DNA from: Prostheceraeus crozeri
Lineage: Eukaryota; Platyhelminthes; Polycladida; Euryleptidae
NCBI GenBank assembly: GCA_907163375.1
Contig: CAJQUW010006296.1
Coordinates: forward strand, 161,592-225,591
DNA length: 64,000 nt
Direction: 5' to 3'
Shown here: piece by piece, positions 1 through 10,061 of the stretch
Position numbering within the stretch: the stretch's first letter is position 1
Layout of the letters: each line of letters opens with the position of its first letter
The notes under the pieces: model-generated
Databases searched by the model: none
Seen by the model: only the letters and a program-made list of their open reading frames with translations
Told to the model about the DNA's origin: nothing
Made by a program: the position numbers and the translations under genes

Positions 1-72
1 AAAAATTTGGCAAAAAATTAGATTTCTAGAAATAGCTCTAGATACCGCTATATTCAAAATTGGAGGCTAATA

Positions 73-237
73 CGTGGTGCGTCCAATAAGTTTCCGGACA
101 AACGTAGAAAAAATGCAAATATTTTAATTCTGACATGATCGATCATTGATATGGCATATATAGGCTAGGAGGCTATGCAAAGTTTTGAAAAATTTCCATT
201 TTTTATCAGTCTGCTGAATCATTTTAAAAAACATACG
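73..237 (+). repeat. left terminal inverted repeat
   Basis: Matches the reverse complement of 7587-7751 along its whole length with scattered substitutions. It starts directly after the TA at 71-72. The core GTCCAATAAGTTTCCGGAC is identical in both ends. Confidence 0.8.
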
Positions 238-240
238 AAA

Positions 241-1136
241 TTTTGAATATTTTGATGAATTGAAAATAAAAATAATGTTCTTCATAAGTATGCTGAAAAC
301 TTACCGACGGCTATGTGTTGTTTGAAAATTTATCAACACAAGCATTCTGTATGTTGCCAGATAAAAATTGCAGGTCTTCAGAAGTTAACTTTTCAAACCA
401 ATTTCCCTCTCTTCGAACACATTTCAACTTCCTGACACATAAGGTCGTCAAACATAACATACTCTTATAAACGAAATTTACCCAGAATTTCTCGAACAGA
501 TTCCTCTAGATCAGAGTTGCATCCAAATGACTGTCCATGCAAATGCTTTCCTCTGAGTCCTGCTTCATCGACAGCAAAAATATTATGATTGAAACATTCT
601 GCAAGCTCTTCAGTGATGACCAAATTCTGTCGGCAGGTTTCCAGGTCTTTCAATGAGAAAACGGGAGATGCGAGAAAAAAACCACGGGTTGACTTGTCAA
701 TGCTCAGCAAAAATCCAGGAGAGTACCAATACTTCCATTGGATGCATTCATTCAGCCCCTCATTAATGAGTGTTAATCGATATGCGTCGATCCCTGCTCC
801 ATCGGCTCGGACTTTGTGGTTGCAACAGACTCGGTAGGCCTACCTTCAGACTTCAAGTAGATCATCATTGACACTGTCGACCCCTTCTAAACTCTACTTG
901 TGCCCAAAACAGGATCGTCGACTGTTAATGACATTCGTCCCTGAAAGCAGCTGCCATTTTGTTCCGTAAATCGTGAATCTGATAATTAAAAGGAACATGA
1001 CGAGTTGCACACCTCTTCAATTTTTTCAATGCGAAATTCAGTTTAAGACATTATTGCACAGTTGCAATTGAATTTACATCGAATTTAATTAAATAATGGA
1101 CGGTTGTGTGGTGAATAGAGTTAACTGTTCGAAATG
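241..1136. other. interior sequence of the inverted-repeat element
   Basis: Apart from the minus-strand open frame at 465-839, I see no gene, RNA or repeat here. A motif CAGCTGCCATTTTG near 950 resembles a YY1-type promoter element, but nothing else supports a promoter. Confidence 0.3.
465..839 (-). CDS. unrecognised open frame, possible exon or gene remnant
   Basis: A 124-codon open frame on the minus strand runs from a possible AG splice acceptor at about 840 to a stop at 465. The translation has ordinary protein composition and ordered stretches such as WKYWYSPGFLLSIDKS and FAVDEAGLRGKHLHGQ. There is no ATG at the start, so it would be an internal or last exon. I do not recognise the family. 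It lies inside the inverted-repeat element, so it may be captured host sequence or a remnant of transposon coding sequence. Low confidence. Confidence 0.3.
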   Translation of the reverse strand, partial: AYRVCCNHKVRADGAGIDAYRLTLINEGLNECIQWKYWYSPGFLLSIDKSTRGFFLASPVFSLKDLETCRQNLVITEELAECFNHNIFAVDEAGLRGKHLHGQSFGCNSDLEESVREILGKFRL

Positions 1137-3281
1137 AATAATAATAATAATAGACGTATATTTGAAATAATGAAAATCGCCTAGTACACAAAAATGTACA
1201 ACACATTTAGGACAATATTCAAAAGTTACTTAATAGAGACTCAAGAAATCATTAAAATCAATTTTCAAATCACGAAGCTATTACAACAGAGCGTTGAAAT
1301 TGGGAGTTGTATACGGAGCACATTTGTAAGAAGAATGAAGATTCACGTCTTTTGGACCGTCGAGAGGGTAATAGAAACCTGCCAGTGGGAGACATAGGAA
1401 GCAAAAGCTTGTGCAGGATGTGAGTTTCTGACATGACATCACTGAGGAATCTCATAGATAGCGTTTGACGACGTTGCTTCAAGGGTGGGAGACATGCTTC
1501 CTTGCAATGCTTGCCACATATTAGTCTGTGTACACGATTTTGAAATCGCTCAATTCTAATAGAATCGCAGTCAGACATGCTTAGTAGTAGAGGTGCACAA
1601 TATTCGATGAGTGATCTGATTGACGAATAATATACACATATAGCTTGTGGCCTCGACAGAAAACGTTTCATAACTCTCGTAGCATATAAACGATGAGCTG
1701 CCACACAGATTAGATTATCAATATAATCAGTCCAAGTCCACTTCTCATTGAAAGTAACTAACTCCAAGGGTTGTCAGTTTTCTCACATTCGTGACACCTT
1801 GAATTTTGATGATTTTGTTGGAATTTCTCTTACTGAAGGTGATCGATTTACTCTTACTTTCGTTTAGAGGTAGTCTTACGGAACGTGACCAACATAGCAT
1901 ACGATTATGGTGATACAAAATATTTTGTAGACTATCAGCAAAGTCACCACGTATAGGAAAGCACAGCGTTATGTCATCAGCATATCGTGAAACAGTGCAG
2001 TTTTCGGGTGTGAAGGAACTAGTTGCCACAGAGAAGAGATACGGCCCTAATACAGAGCCCTGGGGCACCCCCGAAGTGACAGCCACTGGTAAGCTTGATT
2101 CAGTTCCTAAGCGAATGAATTGCGATCTTGAATTTAAATAGGAAGAAATCCACTTAATGAATTCATCTTTGAATGAACAGTTAATTAATCTTTGAATAAT
2201 GACATTATGCGGGATTTTATCGAAGGCTTTACTGTAATCGTAGGAAATCATAAAAGCACCTTTTGTTACATCATCATCCATGTACCTTGTGATGGCATCT
2301 TGGATGGCAAGCAATGCGCAAGTGTTGAGGAACCAGGACGGAAACCGAACTGCTGATCACTGAAATTACTTAACAATTTGGTCTTTACAGAATCAAGCAC
2401 AAAATATTCCAGTATTTTAGCGGGTGTTGGCAGTACACTGATCGGTTTGAGGCTTTCTACAGATGGATTAGAATTCTTTGGTACTGGCGCTACAGCGCAT
2501 GTTTTCCAGTGAATTGGAACGTACCCACTCTTAATGGAAAGGTTAAACAAATGTGCCAAAATATCCGATATTATGGGCGCTGACTGTTTTGTTAGGAACA
2601 TCGAAGGACGCTTTCCTGTAATTCAATTTGGTAAGTTTCTCGTAAACCTGTAAAGAGTCGATCTTCAACTGCCGCGATACTTTGTTGTTATCATGCAGTG
2701 GTATGACATTGCTGTCTTGGAAGCCTGATGATAATGCATTATTTATATTTTCAATCGCCGCAGGAAGATTCGAGTATTGTGATACGAGATTCATTATGGT
2801 CTTTTTATTGCGCGCCCCGGTATGCTCGTGAATAGTTTTCCATAGATCTCCCGGTGCCTTACGTTTAGTCCAATTGAATTTCGCTTTTTCGATTTCTTCA
2901 CGCACTTTGACTTTTAGGCGGTTATACAAGGAGTAATTTCCACACCGATACGCATGCCATCGTTGATTGATAAGAGATTTTATTTTGGAGGTCATCCACG
3001 CCTTATCTTTACTTGATTCATGAACATAGCTTACAGGAATGCATATGTTTGCTAATTTATTGAAAATTTCATCAAACTTTAGACATTTGAATTCAATGGA
3101 GAGATCTTCATCATAAATAAAATATCAATCTACATCAATCAAGTATGATAAGAAGAAGTCCACATTTGATTTCCGGAAATCGAAGACTTTGCGAGTAATA
3201 TGGCATTTATCAACGGAGATTTGGGACATTTTGGGCTTTGCAATCAGAGATACATGCGATATTGAATGCTTGTTATCATGT
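1137..3281 (-). mobile_element. decayed LINE (Jockey/I-like group), minus strand
   Basis: Non-LTR reverse transcriptase remnants run along the minus strand from about 3280 to 1270 and the copy ends in a (TAA)n-type tail near 1139-1152, as in I/Jockey-like LINEs. At its upstream end it is interrupted by the Penelope-like pair at 3294-7503, and weakly LINE-like sequence seems to resume after 7515. The 5' part with the endonuclease is essentially lost. Confidence 0.7.
1270..3110 (-). pseudogene. LINE reverse transcriptase, frameshifted
   Basis: Four overlapping minus-strand frames follow one another in the order of a LINE polyprotein: a pre-RT segment (2543-2995), the fingers with SLKPISVLPTPAKILE and FGFRPGSST (2266-2601), the palm with DYSKAFDKIPHN, SGVPQGSVLGP and the catalytic SRYADDIT (1745-2314), and the thumb/C-terminal part (1270-1767). 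The frame changes between neighbouring blocks show at least three frameshifts, so no working enzyme is made. The palm motifs fit the Jockey/CR1/I superfamily. The exact clade cannot be read by eye. Confidence 0.8.
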
Positions 3282-3293
3282 ACCTGAATTCTT
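3282..3293 (+). repeat. target-site duplication, left
   Basis: ACCTGAATTCTT here is repeated exactly at 7504-7515. The pair brackets the whole Penelope-like inverted pair and marks a single insertion event. Confidence 0.75.
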
Positions 3294-3387
3294 ATGTACA
3301 ATAAAATCCGGTTATCACTCCCTTTTAGTTTTTGCCGATATGTAAAATTAAATAAATTGAATAAAAACAACGTGTGTTTTCTACTCG

Positions 3388-3415
3388 GACGTTTCGGGTC
3401 CCGACCCTTTATCAA
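3388..3415 (-). ncRNA. hammerhead-like ribozyme core, minus copy
   Basis: On the minus strand: TTGATAA, a perfect 5-bp stem GGGTC-GG-GACCC, then GAAACGTC. This matches the layout CTGATGA - stem II - GAAAC - GTC of the short hammerhead motifs known from Penelope-like element ends. The first box differs from consensus at two positions, so activity is doubtful. Confidence 0.45.
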
Positions 3416-3483
3416 CGAGTTTTGGCATCAACTGCAGTTACAAGTGGTTTTATATACTTCAGACATCTATGCGGTGTGACCAT

Positions 3484-3840
3484 TTAATACCATTCAGACA
3501 GCTCATCACATCGATTCAACACCGGTCTTCTACGCTTAATCCAACGAGCTTCTAACAACGCAATATCAAGCGGTCTCTTCACGCATTCAAGAATATTGAC
3601 ATCAAAATCTTCAATACCATCACACTCACATTCACGAACATCGACGCTCAGCGCACTCCTATCATCCTTATGCCTAATGCTGCGGTTGTGCTCTAGGTAT
3701 CGAGCTCTAAAGTTCCTACAAGTCTTGCCTATATAATTACCATCACACTTTTTACAAACGAATTCATAGACAACATTGCTCACACTGCAATCAAATTCCA
3801 TCGGCAAACTGGCACACACATCACAATTTTCGTGCTTGTT
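3484..3840 (-). CDS. Penelope-like GIY-YIG endonuclease domain, minus copy
   Basis: The C-terminal part of a Penelope-like polyprotein on the minus strand. It contains VVYEFVCKKCDGNYIGKTCR, the GIY-YIG core of the form VYxxxC..C..xYIGxTxR, followed by RARYLEHNRSIRH and a final LEARWIKRRRPVLN. In the family this domain nicks the target so that the 3' end can prime reverse transcription. A Cys pair just before the YIG motif is usual in the EN+ Penelope group. It is read in its own frame here, separate from the RT. Confidence 0.85.
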   Translation of the reverse strand, partial: NKHENCDVCASLPMEFDCSVSNVVYEFVCKKCDGNYIGKTCRNFRARYLEHNRSIRHKDDRSALSVDVRECECDGIEDFDVNILECVKRPLDIALLEARWIKRRRPVLNRCDELSEWY

Positions 3841-3867
3841 CCTATTTTTCTTTATCTGAAAAATATC

Positions 3868-5527
3868 TTATAATTTTTTACTACTATTATTTACTACATT
3901 TATATCAAGGTCATATTTTTGAACTAGACTGTTTATTTTTCTATTTAGACTATCACTAACGAAAGGCATCTGTAGATTGCGCTTTTTTCTTCTATTTTTG
4001 CGACTGCAGTTCAAATCTATATCACTGTAGCCATTTGCTTTTAATTTTTTCTTTACTTTGTCTGTTGCTTCTATCTGGTCAGATGCTAAATTGCATCTCT
4101 CGTTTGCAGTGCTGAGTGAATTTATCACAAAATTCGTTTTAATGTGGTTTGGCACCCAGCTATTTTTATTTAAGCAATTATCTGAACTAATTTCTTTAGT
4201 ATAATGCTTGTAATTTATGACATTACTTTCAATCCAAATGGTTACATCTAAAAAGTTCAATGATTTATTTGGTACTTCTAAAGTGAAATTTATAGATTCG
4301 GTCACCGAGTTGAAGGCCTTAATAATTTCATCGAATATTTTTGCTTCGTTCGGAAATGGGCCCATCACGATATCATCGATATATCGTCTATAAAACTGAG
4401 GCCTAATGTTATCATTCCGTAAGGCTGTTAGCGCCGTATTCTCTATATAATCCATAAAAATTACAGCGAAAGGAGGAGCGTAATAAGTCAGTCGCCATAG
4501 GAACTCCACTAACTTGCAAATAGACTTTATTATCAAAAGAAATTTCATAATTGTAAGTTATAAATTTTAGACATTTTTCAAAATTATCAGGGGATAATCC
4601 GAGATTATCAATTCGGGACCAATGTTTACGAGCAAAGTTATTGACTACTTCCAGTGCTAGTTCTAGGGGAATACTAGGATAGAGGGAAATGACATCCAGG
4701 GAAATAAAGATTTCCGAGTTATTCAGATCACTTAGATTCTTGATACTATTAATTAATTCCTTAGAACTATTTAAATGTGCATTAACAAATTCTACTAATT
4801 GACTAAGAATTCTGCTACATATCCAGTCTATTTTCTCAGTTGGTGTATTCCTCACAGAGGCAATAGGTCTCATAGGGTAGGCTCCATTCGATTGGGGCTT
4901 GTGGTCTTTAATAAACGTGCTAAATGCTGCAGGTTTGGCTCCCGAGACCAACAGTCGCTCCAAATCACTTTTACACAAAGTATTTTTAAAACAGGACCGA
5001 ACTATTCTATTAGCTTGTTGTTCAATCTGCAGACATTTCGACATTTTACGAGGCTTGTATACTTTTTCTTCTTTTAGCAATTTACTCGTACTATCTATAA
5101 AACTATCTTTATCGGTCACGCATAAACGCTTACTCTTGTCAGTTGGTACAACCACCAAGCTTTCATTATTAAGGAACTTTTTAGTTTCTTTTATTTGATA
5201 TTGAACATCACGATACGGTTTAGACTTTTTTGTGAATTCTACTTCCGTCTTAACTTCGTTCATAACTTCATATTTAAAAGCGTTTAGCTTATTTTCGGCT
5301 TCTCTATCCAGATGTTTAGGAAAGCGCACAGTATTTCGATCAAATGGAATTATTAAGCTCTTATCAGTAGCATTGTCTACGAAACAGTTTTGCCAACGTA
5401 ATTTATATGTAAGTTTACCTAATTCAAATTCCACATTCTCTAAGAAAGTTTTATTTAGAACAGGCGGAGCACGAAACTCGGGTCCCTTTTCTAAAAGGCG
5501 ACTGCATACCATAGGTACTTGCTTCAA
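3868..5527 (-). pseudogene. Penelope-like reverse transcriptase, minus copy
   Basis: The minus-strand translation carries Penelope-clade RT landmarks: a conserved PTDKSKRLCV stretch upstream, AFSTFIKDHKPQ, MRPIASVRNTP, the motif-A region FISLDVISLYPSIP, VSGVPMA at the B region, and RRYIDDIV with the catalytic Asp pair. The palm is split over two frames (4412-5527 and 3868-4548), so this copy is broken. It is followed on the same strand by the GIY-YIG endonuclease. The frame is open from 5527, but the true 5' end is missing. Confidence 0.85.
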
Positions 5528-5530
5528 TCG

Positions 5531-6895
5531 TGATGTTCAATATCAAATAAAAGAAACTAAAAAGTTCCTTAATAATGAAAGCTTGGTGGTTGTACCAACT
5601 GACAAGAGTAAGCGTTTATGCGTGACCGATAAAGATAGTTTTATAGATAGTACGAGTAAATTGCTAAAAGAAGAAAAAGTATACAAGCCTCGTAAAATGT
5701 CGAAATGTCTGCAGATTGAACAACAAGCTAATAGAATAGTTCGGTCCTGTTTTAAAAATACTTTGTGTAAAAGTGATTTGGAGCGACTGTTGGTCTCGGG
5801 AGCCAAACCTGCAGCATTTAGCACGTTTATTAAAGACCACAAGCCCCAATCGAATGGAGCCTACCCTATGGGACCTATTGCCTCTGTGAGGAATACACCA
5901 ACTGAGAAAATAGACTGGATATGTAGCAGAATTCTTAGTCAATTAGTAGAATTTGTTAATGCACATTTAAATAGTTCTAAGGAATTAATTAATAGTATCA
6001 AGAATCTAAGTGATCTGAATAACTCGGAAATCTTTATTTCCCTGGATGTCATTTCCCTCTATCCTAGTATTCCCCTAGAACTAGCACTGGAAGTAGTCAA
6101 TAACTTTGCTCGTAAACATTGGTCCCAAATTGATAATCTCGGATTATCCCCTGATAATTTTGAAAAATGTCTAAAATTTATAACTTACAATTATGAAATT
6201 TCTTTTGATAATAAATTCTATTTGCAAGTTAGTGGAGTTCCTATGGCGACTGACTTATTACGCTCCTCCTTTCGCTGTAATTTTTATGGATTATATAGAG
6301 AATACGGCGCTAACAGCCTTACGGAATAATAACATTAGGCCTCAGTTTTATAGACGATATATCGATGATATCGTGATGGGCCCATTTCCGAACGAAGCAA
6401 AAATATTCGATGAAATTATTAAGGCCTTCAACTCGGTGACCGAATCTATAAATTTCACTTTAGAAGTACCAAATAAATCATTGAACTTTTTAGATGTAAC
6501 CATTTGGATTGAAAGTAATGTCATAAATTACAAGCATTATACTAAAGAAATTAGTTCAGATAATTGCTTAAATAAAAATAGCTGGGTGCCAAACCACATT
6601 AAAACGAATTTTGTGATAAATTCACTCAGCACTGCAAACGAGAGATGCAATTTAGCATCTGACCAGATAGAAGCAACAGACAAAGTAAAGAAAAAATTAA
6701 AAGCAAATGGCTACAGTGATATAGATTTGAACTGCAGTCGCAAAAATAGAAGAAAAAAGCGCAATCATGATAAAAAGCGAGTTTGCAATCTACAGATGCC
6801 TTTCGTTAGTGATAGTCTAAATAGAAAAATAAACAGTCTAGTTCAAAAATATGACCTTGATATAAATGTAGTAAATAATAGTAGTAAAAAATTAT
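5531..6895 (+). pseudogene. Penelope-like reverse transcriptase, plus copy
   Basis: The plus-strand mirror image of the 3868-5215 region. It has the same landmarks (PTDKSKRLCV, AFSTFIKDHKPQ, FISLDVISLYPSIP, RRYIDDIV) and the same interruption of the palm between two frames (5232-6329 and 6193-6897). Sharing that damage shows the break predates the formation of the inverted pair or was copied with it. The plus copy keeps a short stretch (HDKKRVC) near the RT tail that the minus copy lacks. Confidence 0.85.
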
Positions 6896-6945
6896 AAGAT
6901 ATTTTTCAGATAAAGAAAAATAGGAACAAGCACGAAAATTGTGAT

Positions 6946-7281
6946 GTGTGTGCCAGTTTGCCGATGGAATTTGATTGCAGTGTGAGCAATGTTGTCTATG
7001 AATTCGTTTGTAAAAAGTGTGATGGTAATTATATAGGCAAGACTTGTAGGAACTTTAGAGCTCGATACCTAGAGCACAACCGCAGCATTAGGCATAAGGA
7101 TGATAGGAGTGCGCTGAGCGTCGATGTTCGTGAATGTGAGTGTGATGGTATTGAAGATTTTGATGTCAATATTCTTGAATGCGTGAAGAGACCGCTTGAT
7201 ATTGCGTTGTTAGAAGCTCGTTGGATTAAGCGTAGAAGACCGGTGTTGAATCGATGTGATGAGCTGTCTGAATGGTATTAA
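6946..7281 (+). CDS. Penelope-like GIY-YIG endonuclease domain, plus copy
   Basis: Translation identical to the minus-strand copy at 3484-3819, with YEFVCKKCDGNYIGKTCR and a C-terminal LEARWIKRRRPVL. It lies directly downstream of the plus-strand RT, as expected for an EN+ Penelope-like element. Perfect identity of the two endonuclease segments argues that the arms are young or kept alike. Confidence 0.85.
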   Translation: MCASLPMEFDCSVSNVVYEFVCKKCDGNYIGKTCRNFRARYLEHNRSIRHKDDRSALSVDVRECECDGIEDFDVNILECVKRPLDIALLEARWIKRRRPVLNRCDELSEWY

Positions 7282-7349
7282 ATGGTCACACCGCATAGAT
7301 GTCTGAAGTATATAAAACCACTTGTAACTGCAGTTGATGCCAAAACTCG

Positions 7350-7377
7350 TTGATAAAGGGTCGGGACCCGAAACGTC
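7350..7377 (+). ncRNA. hammerhead-like ribozyme core, plus copy
   Basis: Same motif as at 3388-3415, now on the plus strand and about 70 bp after the endonuclease stop: TTGATAA, stem GGGTC/GACCC with a GG loop, GAAACGTC. Its position at the 3' side of both copies supports a family feature and not chance. Confidence 0.45.
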
Positions 7378-7503
7378 CGAATAGAAAACAAACGTTGTTT
7401 TTATTCAATTTATTTAATTTTACTTATCAGCAAAAACTAAAAGGGAGTGATAACCGGATTTTATTGTACAGAATGAAGAACCTCCCGTTTACAGCCATTA
7501 CTT

Positions 7504-7515
7504 ACCTGAATTCTT
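7504..7515 (+). repeat. target-site duplication, right
   Basis: Exact copy of ACCTGAATTCTT at 3282-3293. Confidence 0.75.
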
Positions 7516-7586
7516 GCATATCCAACATATCAGATTCTATAGCATTGTATAGAACTGTCTACAGCCAATAAAATAGATCAGAATAT

Positions 7587-7751
7587 CGTATGTTTTTTAA
7601 AATGGTTCAGTAGAATAATAAAAAATGGAAATTTTTTAAAACTCTGAATAGCCTCCTAGCCTATATACACCAAATAAATGATTCATCATGTCAGAATCAA
7701 AATATTTGCAGTTTTTCTACGTTTGTCCGGAAACTTATTGGACGTACCACG
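7587..7751 (-). repeat. right terminal inverted repeat
   Basis: Reverse-complement partner of 73-237, ending just before the TA at 7752-7753. Similarity fades inward of 7587. Confidence 0.8.
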
Positions 7752-9719
7752 TATTTCAGATATGGTGTTTTCTATGGCATAGCAAATATATATCCGAAAA
7801 TCAGCAAAATCTGAGACCTTATGCCGCAAAATTTTCCAAAAATTGGTTGAATCGTCGTGGAATGAGCCATAATTATTGAAACTGCAACCGGTTTCGATTG
7901 AAAGACAATTTGGGCTACTGGTTAACATTAGTAAGAAAGTTTGAAATTTGGGTTATCGTGCATCATTGAAGATTAAGTCACACCGCATAAGTAAGGGAAA
8001 GTCTCATCATCCTCCAATCGAAACCGGTTAAAGCTTTAATAATTATATTGATCAGAAAAGACGCTCTTTATTTTCATAAAAACTTATTTGAAGTATCGTC
8101 GAGTGATCTGTCTCTCGGGCTCTTAATTATTTGAAAAAAACTTTTTTAATGCAGTCATTATTCAGCCTTGCACTTGGTAGGGTCCACGCACTTATGACAT
8201 CAATGTTTTCCGTCAAATCGATGGTAACTTTCAGCGAGCATTTTACGACTTTTTTGTACTTAAAAAATGCTGACTTAGTTAATCTGAAAAGTTTACAAAA
8301 GCTGTATGCGTTCATCATTTTTCACATTGACGTCTGTTCGGAATTTGTGTATGCCTTTCATTACGCTTTCAAGTAGTGCATTTCAATTACACTTCCGCAT
8401 ATTTCATAATTAAAATCAGAAAACGCACGGCGTATCATAGTAGGCCATCATGAAGCAGCAATTTTAGATTCGGCGAAGATAAACAGGCCACTGACATGCT
8501 AGCATCTTCCAGAAAAATTGAAAAAATGCTCTATTTATTTCAACTGTTTTAATCACGTGCTATTCTAATAGCATGCGATGATTCTTGTCCCACACATTGA
8601 AATCCACTGAACACATTTTTGAAATTCAAATACATTCTTCATTCTAATCATGGCGAATACCGCCAATCCATTGTCTTGAGATGATTGGAGCAAGCAAATT
8701 GATTCAGACTTCCGTAACCAGTTGTGTTCAACTAAATCTGTGCAAGCTTTAAAATGTAATATGCAATATCATATGTACAGTCAAGTACGCAACACACAAG
8801 GAATTACAGCTGATCACCCCATATTCTGAGCTGAACTAATGAACTGATTTACTTAGACACCTTTTACGATAACCAATAATAAGTTGGAATGTAAAGATAA
8901 TTTTGAAAATTTTATTGATTTGTGTAGTAGACCGTAGAAAGTGTCTGCATGTCACTTCCTTGTCATAGCGCAGCATCGCCATCTAGGGTTACCGGCTAGC
9001 TGTCTACTCTTAGTTACACAGAAATCTCCTCGCCTCGATATTTTAATTGTTCTTATCAGAGTCGAAAGGCTATTGAATCATTGGACATACAAATTATCCA
9101 ATGCCGTATTATGATTAAAAATAGAGTTTCATCGAGGAGTAGAACACGAGAAGAACAACAGAAGCTAGCGGACAAAATTCAAGCTTCAAATTCTTGGACT
9201 ATTCCTGGTTTATTTCATCACAATTGTAGCTCGATCAAATTTGCTTTTCTAACCACACTGCCATGATACACCTGTATTACAATGATGTCTCTATGGACTA
9301 CAGTATCGTTTGGATCTGTTTTTATTATGCAACCTTCAAAATTCATCAGAAGAGAGTTACAATATGACTGACGCTCAAAATATTGATGGTCTCTTCTTAC
9401 CAAGGTATTTTTTGTAGTACATCACAAGACTCAATAGTTAGCACCTCAAAACAGGAGCATTTTATATGATAAAACATTTTCTAATTGACAAATCGCAGAA
9501 AATGGAGAAAAAATGGGCCAATCCGCGCGGCCAGTCAAGTTCTAAATCGTGCAAAAAAAAAGCGAAGTTGTCATAATTTATCAGCCATATTTTTTTGCAG
9601 GGACAAATTTAAAAGTGGTCAGTCACGTTCCACAGAGAAAACGTTTTTTGTAGTTGATTAATACCTGAGCCAAACTTTGCTTAGATATGATGTTCTACGT
9701 GTTCGTCATACCTATCTAA
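7752..9719. other. intergenic sequence, no gene recognised
   Basis: Short frames in both directions (for example around 8130-8376) overlap each other and show no protein motif. A sequence GGTCAGTCACGTTCC at 9617-9631 and a shorter relative at 9529-9542 recur on the far side of the foldback element. Confidence 0.4.
9711..9719 (+). repeat. 9-bp target-site duplication, left of foldback
   Basis: CCTATCTAA, repeated exactly at 19062-19070 directly outside the opposite end. Confidence 0.8.
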
Positions 9720-10061
9720 ATGTCGTTGAAGTTAGCACCAACTTCAACACCAACTTTTTGAATAGAGTTTGTACAGAATAGGAAACCACATGTTTAGGTA
9801 CTACTGATGACGCAGAGTTTGTACAGCCAAAAAGTTTTCCAAAATTCGAACTCTTTCACCTTCAAAATTCAAATTTAAATTCGAAAAATTGGTGCTACCT
9901 GGTTAGCGAGTTTGTACAGCATTCCGGTGGAAAAATTTAGATACAAGAGCAAAAACCTGAGTTTGTACAGCAACTTCCAGCACTTTCCTTACACGAACAA
10001 CCGGAAAAAACCGCCAAAAACCGATTTTTTCAAAAAATGATAAGATTTTCCAGAAAAGTTC
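9720..10061 (+). repeat. left outer segment of the foldback inverted repeat
   Basis: A non-tandem end segment matching the reverse complement of 18708-19061. It already carries the short motif GAGTTTGTACAG four times (about 9766, 9816, 9908 and 9959), the same motif that occurs once per 175-bp unit, with ACCGGTGG-like sequence nearby. These repeats could be transposase sites or the source from which the 175-bp unit grew. Confidence 0.8.

Larger units (their letters stand above)
3294..7503. mobile_element. head-to-head pair of Penelope-like retroelements
   Basis: A minus-strand copy (3294 to about 5530) and a plus-strand copy (about 5531-7503) face away from each other. Their shared 1.9-kb arms (about 3296-5215 and 5529-7473) are nearly identical, differing by a few bases and one short indel in the RT tail. 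About 315 bp at the 5' side of the minus copy has no partner and forms the spacer. Both copies are 5' truncated, and a 12-bp target duplication flanks the pair. Penelope-like elements often leave truncated, inverted or tandem arrangements, so this fits the family. Confidence 0.85.
73..7751. mobile_element. Tc1/mariner-like inverted-repeat element filled by nested retroelements
   Basis: Two inverted repeats of about 165 bp, roughly 90% alike by eye, close this segment and each is bordered by TA (71-72 and 7752-7753), the target used by the Tc1/mariner superfamily. The outer end reads CGTGGTGCGTCCAATAAG. No mariner transposase is recognised inside. The interior holds an unassigned open frame, a decayed LINE and a Penelope-like pair. 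The simplest reading is a non-autonomous or dead transposon that was later invaded. A chance pairing of two MITE copies in opposite orientation is the alternative. Confidence 0.6.
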
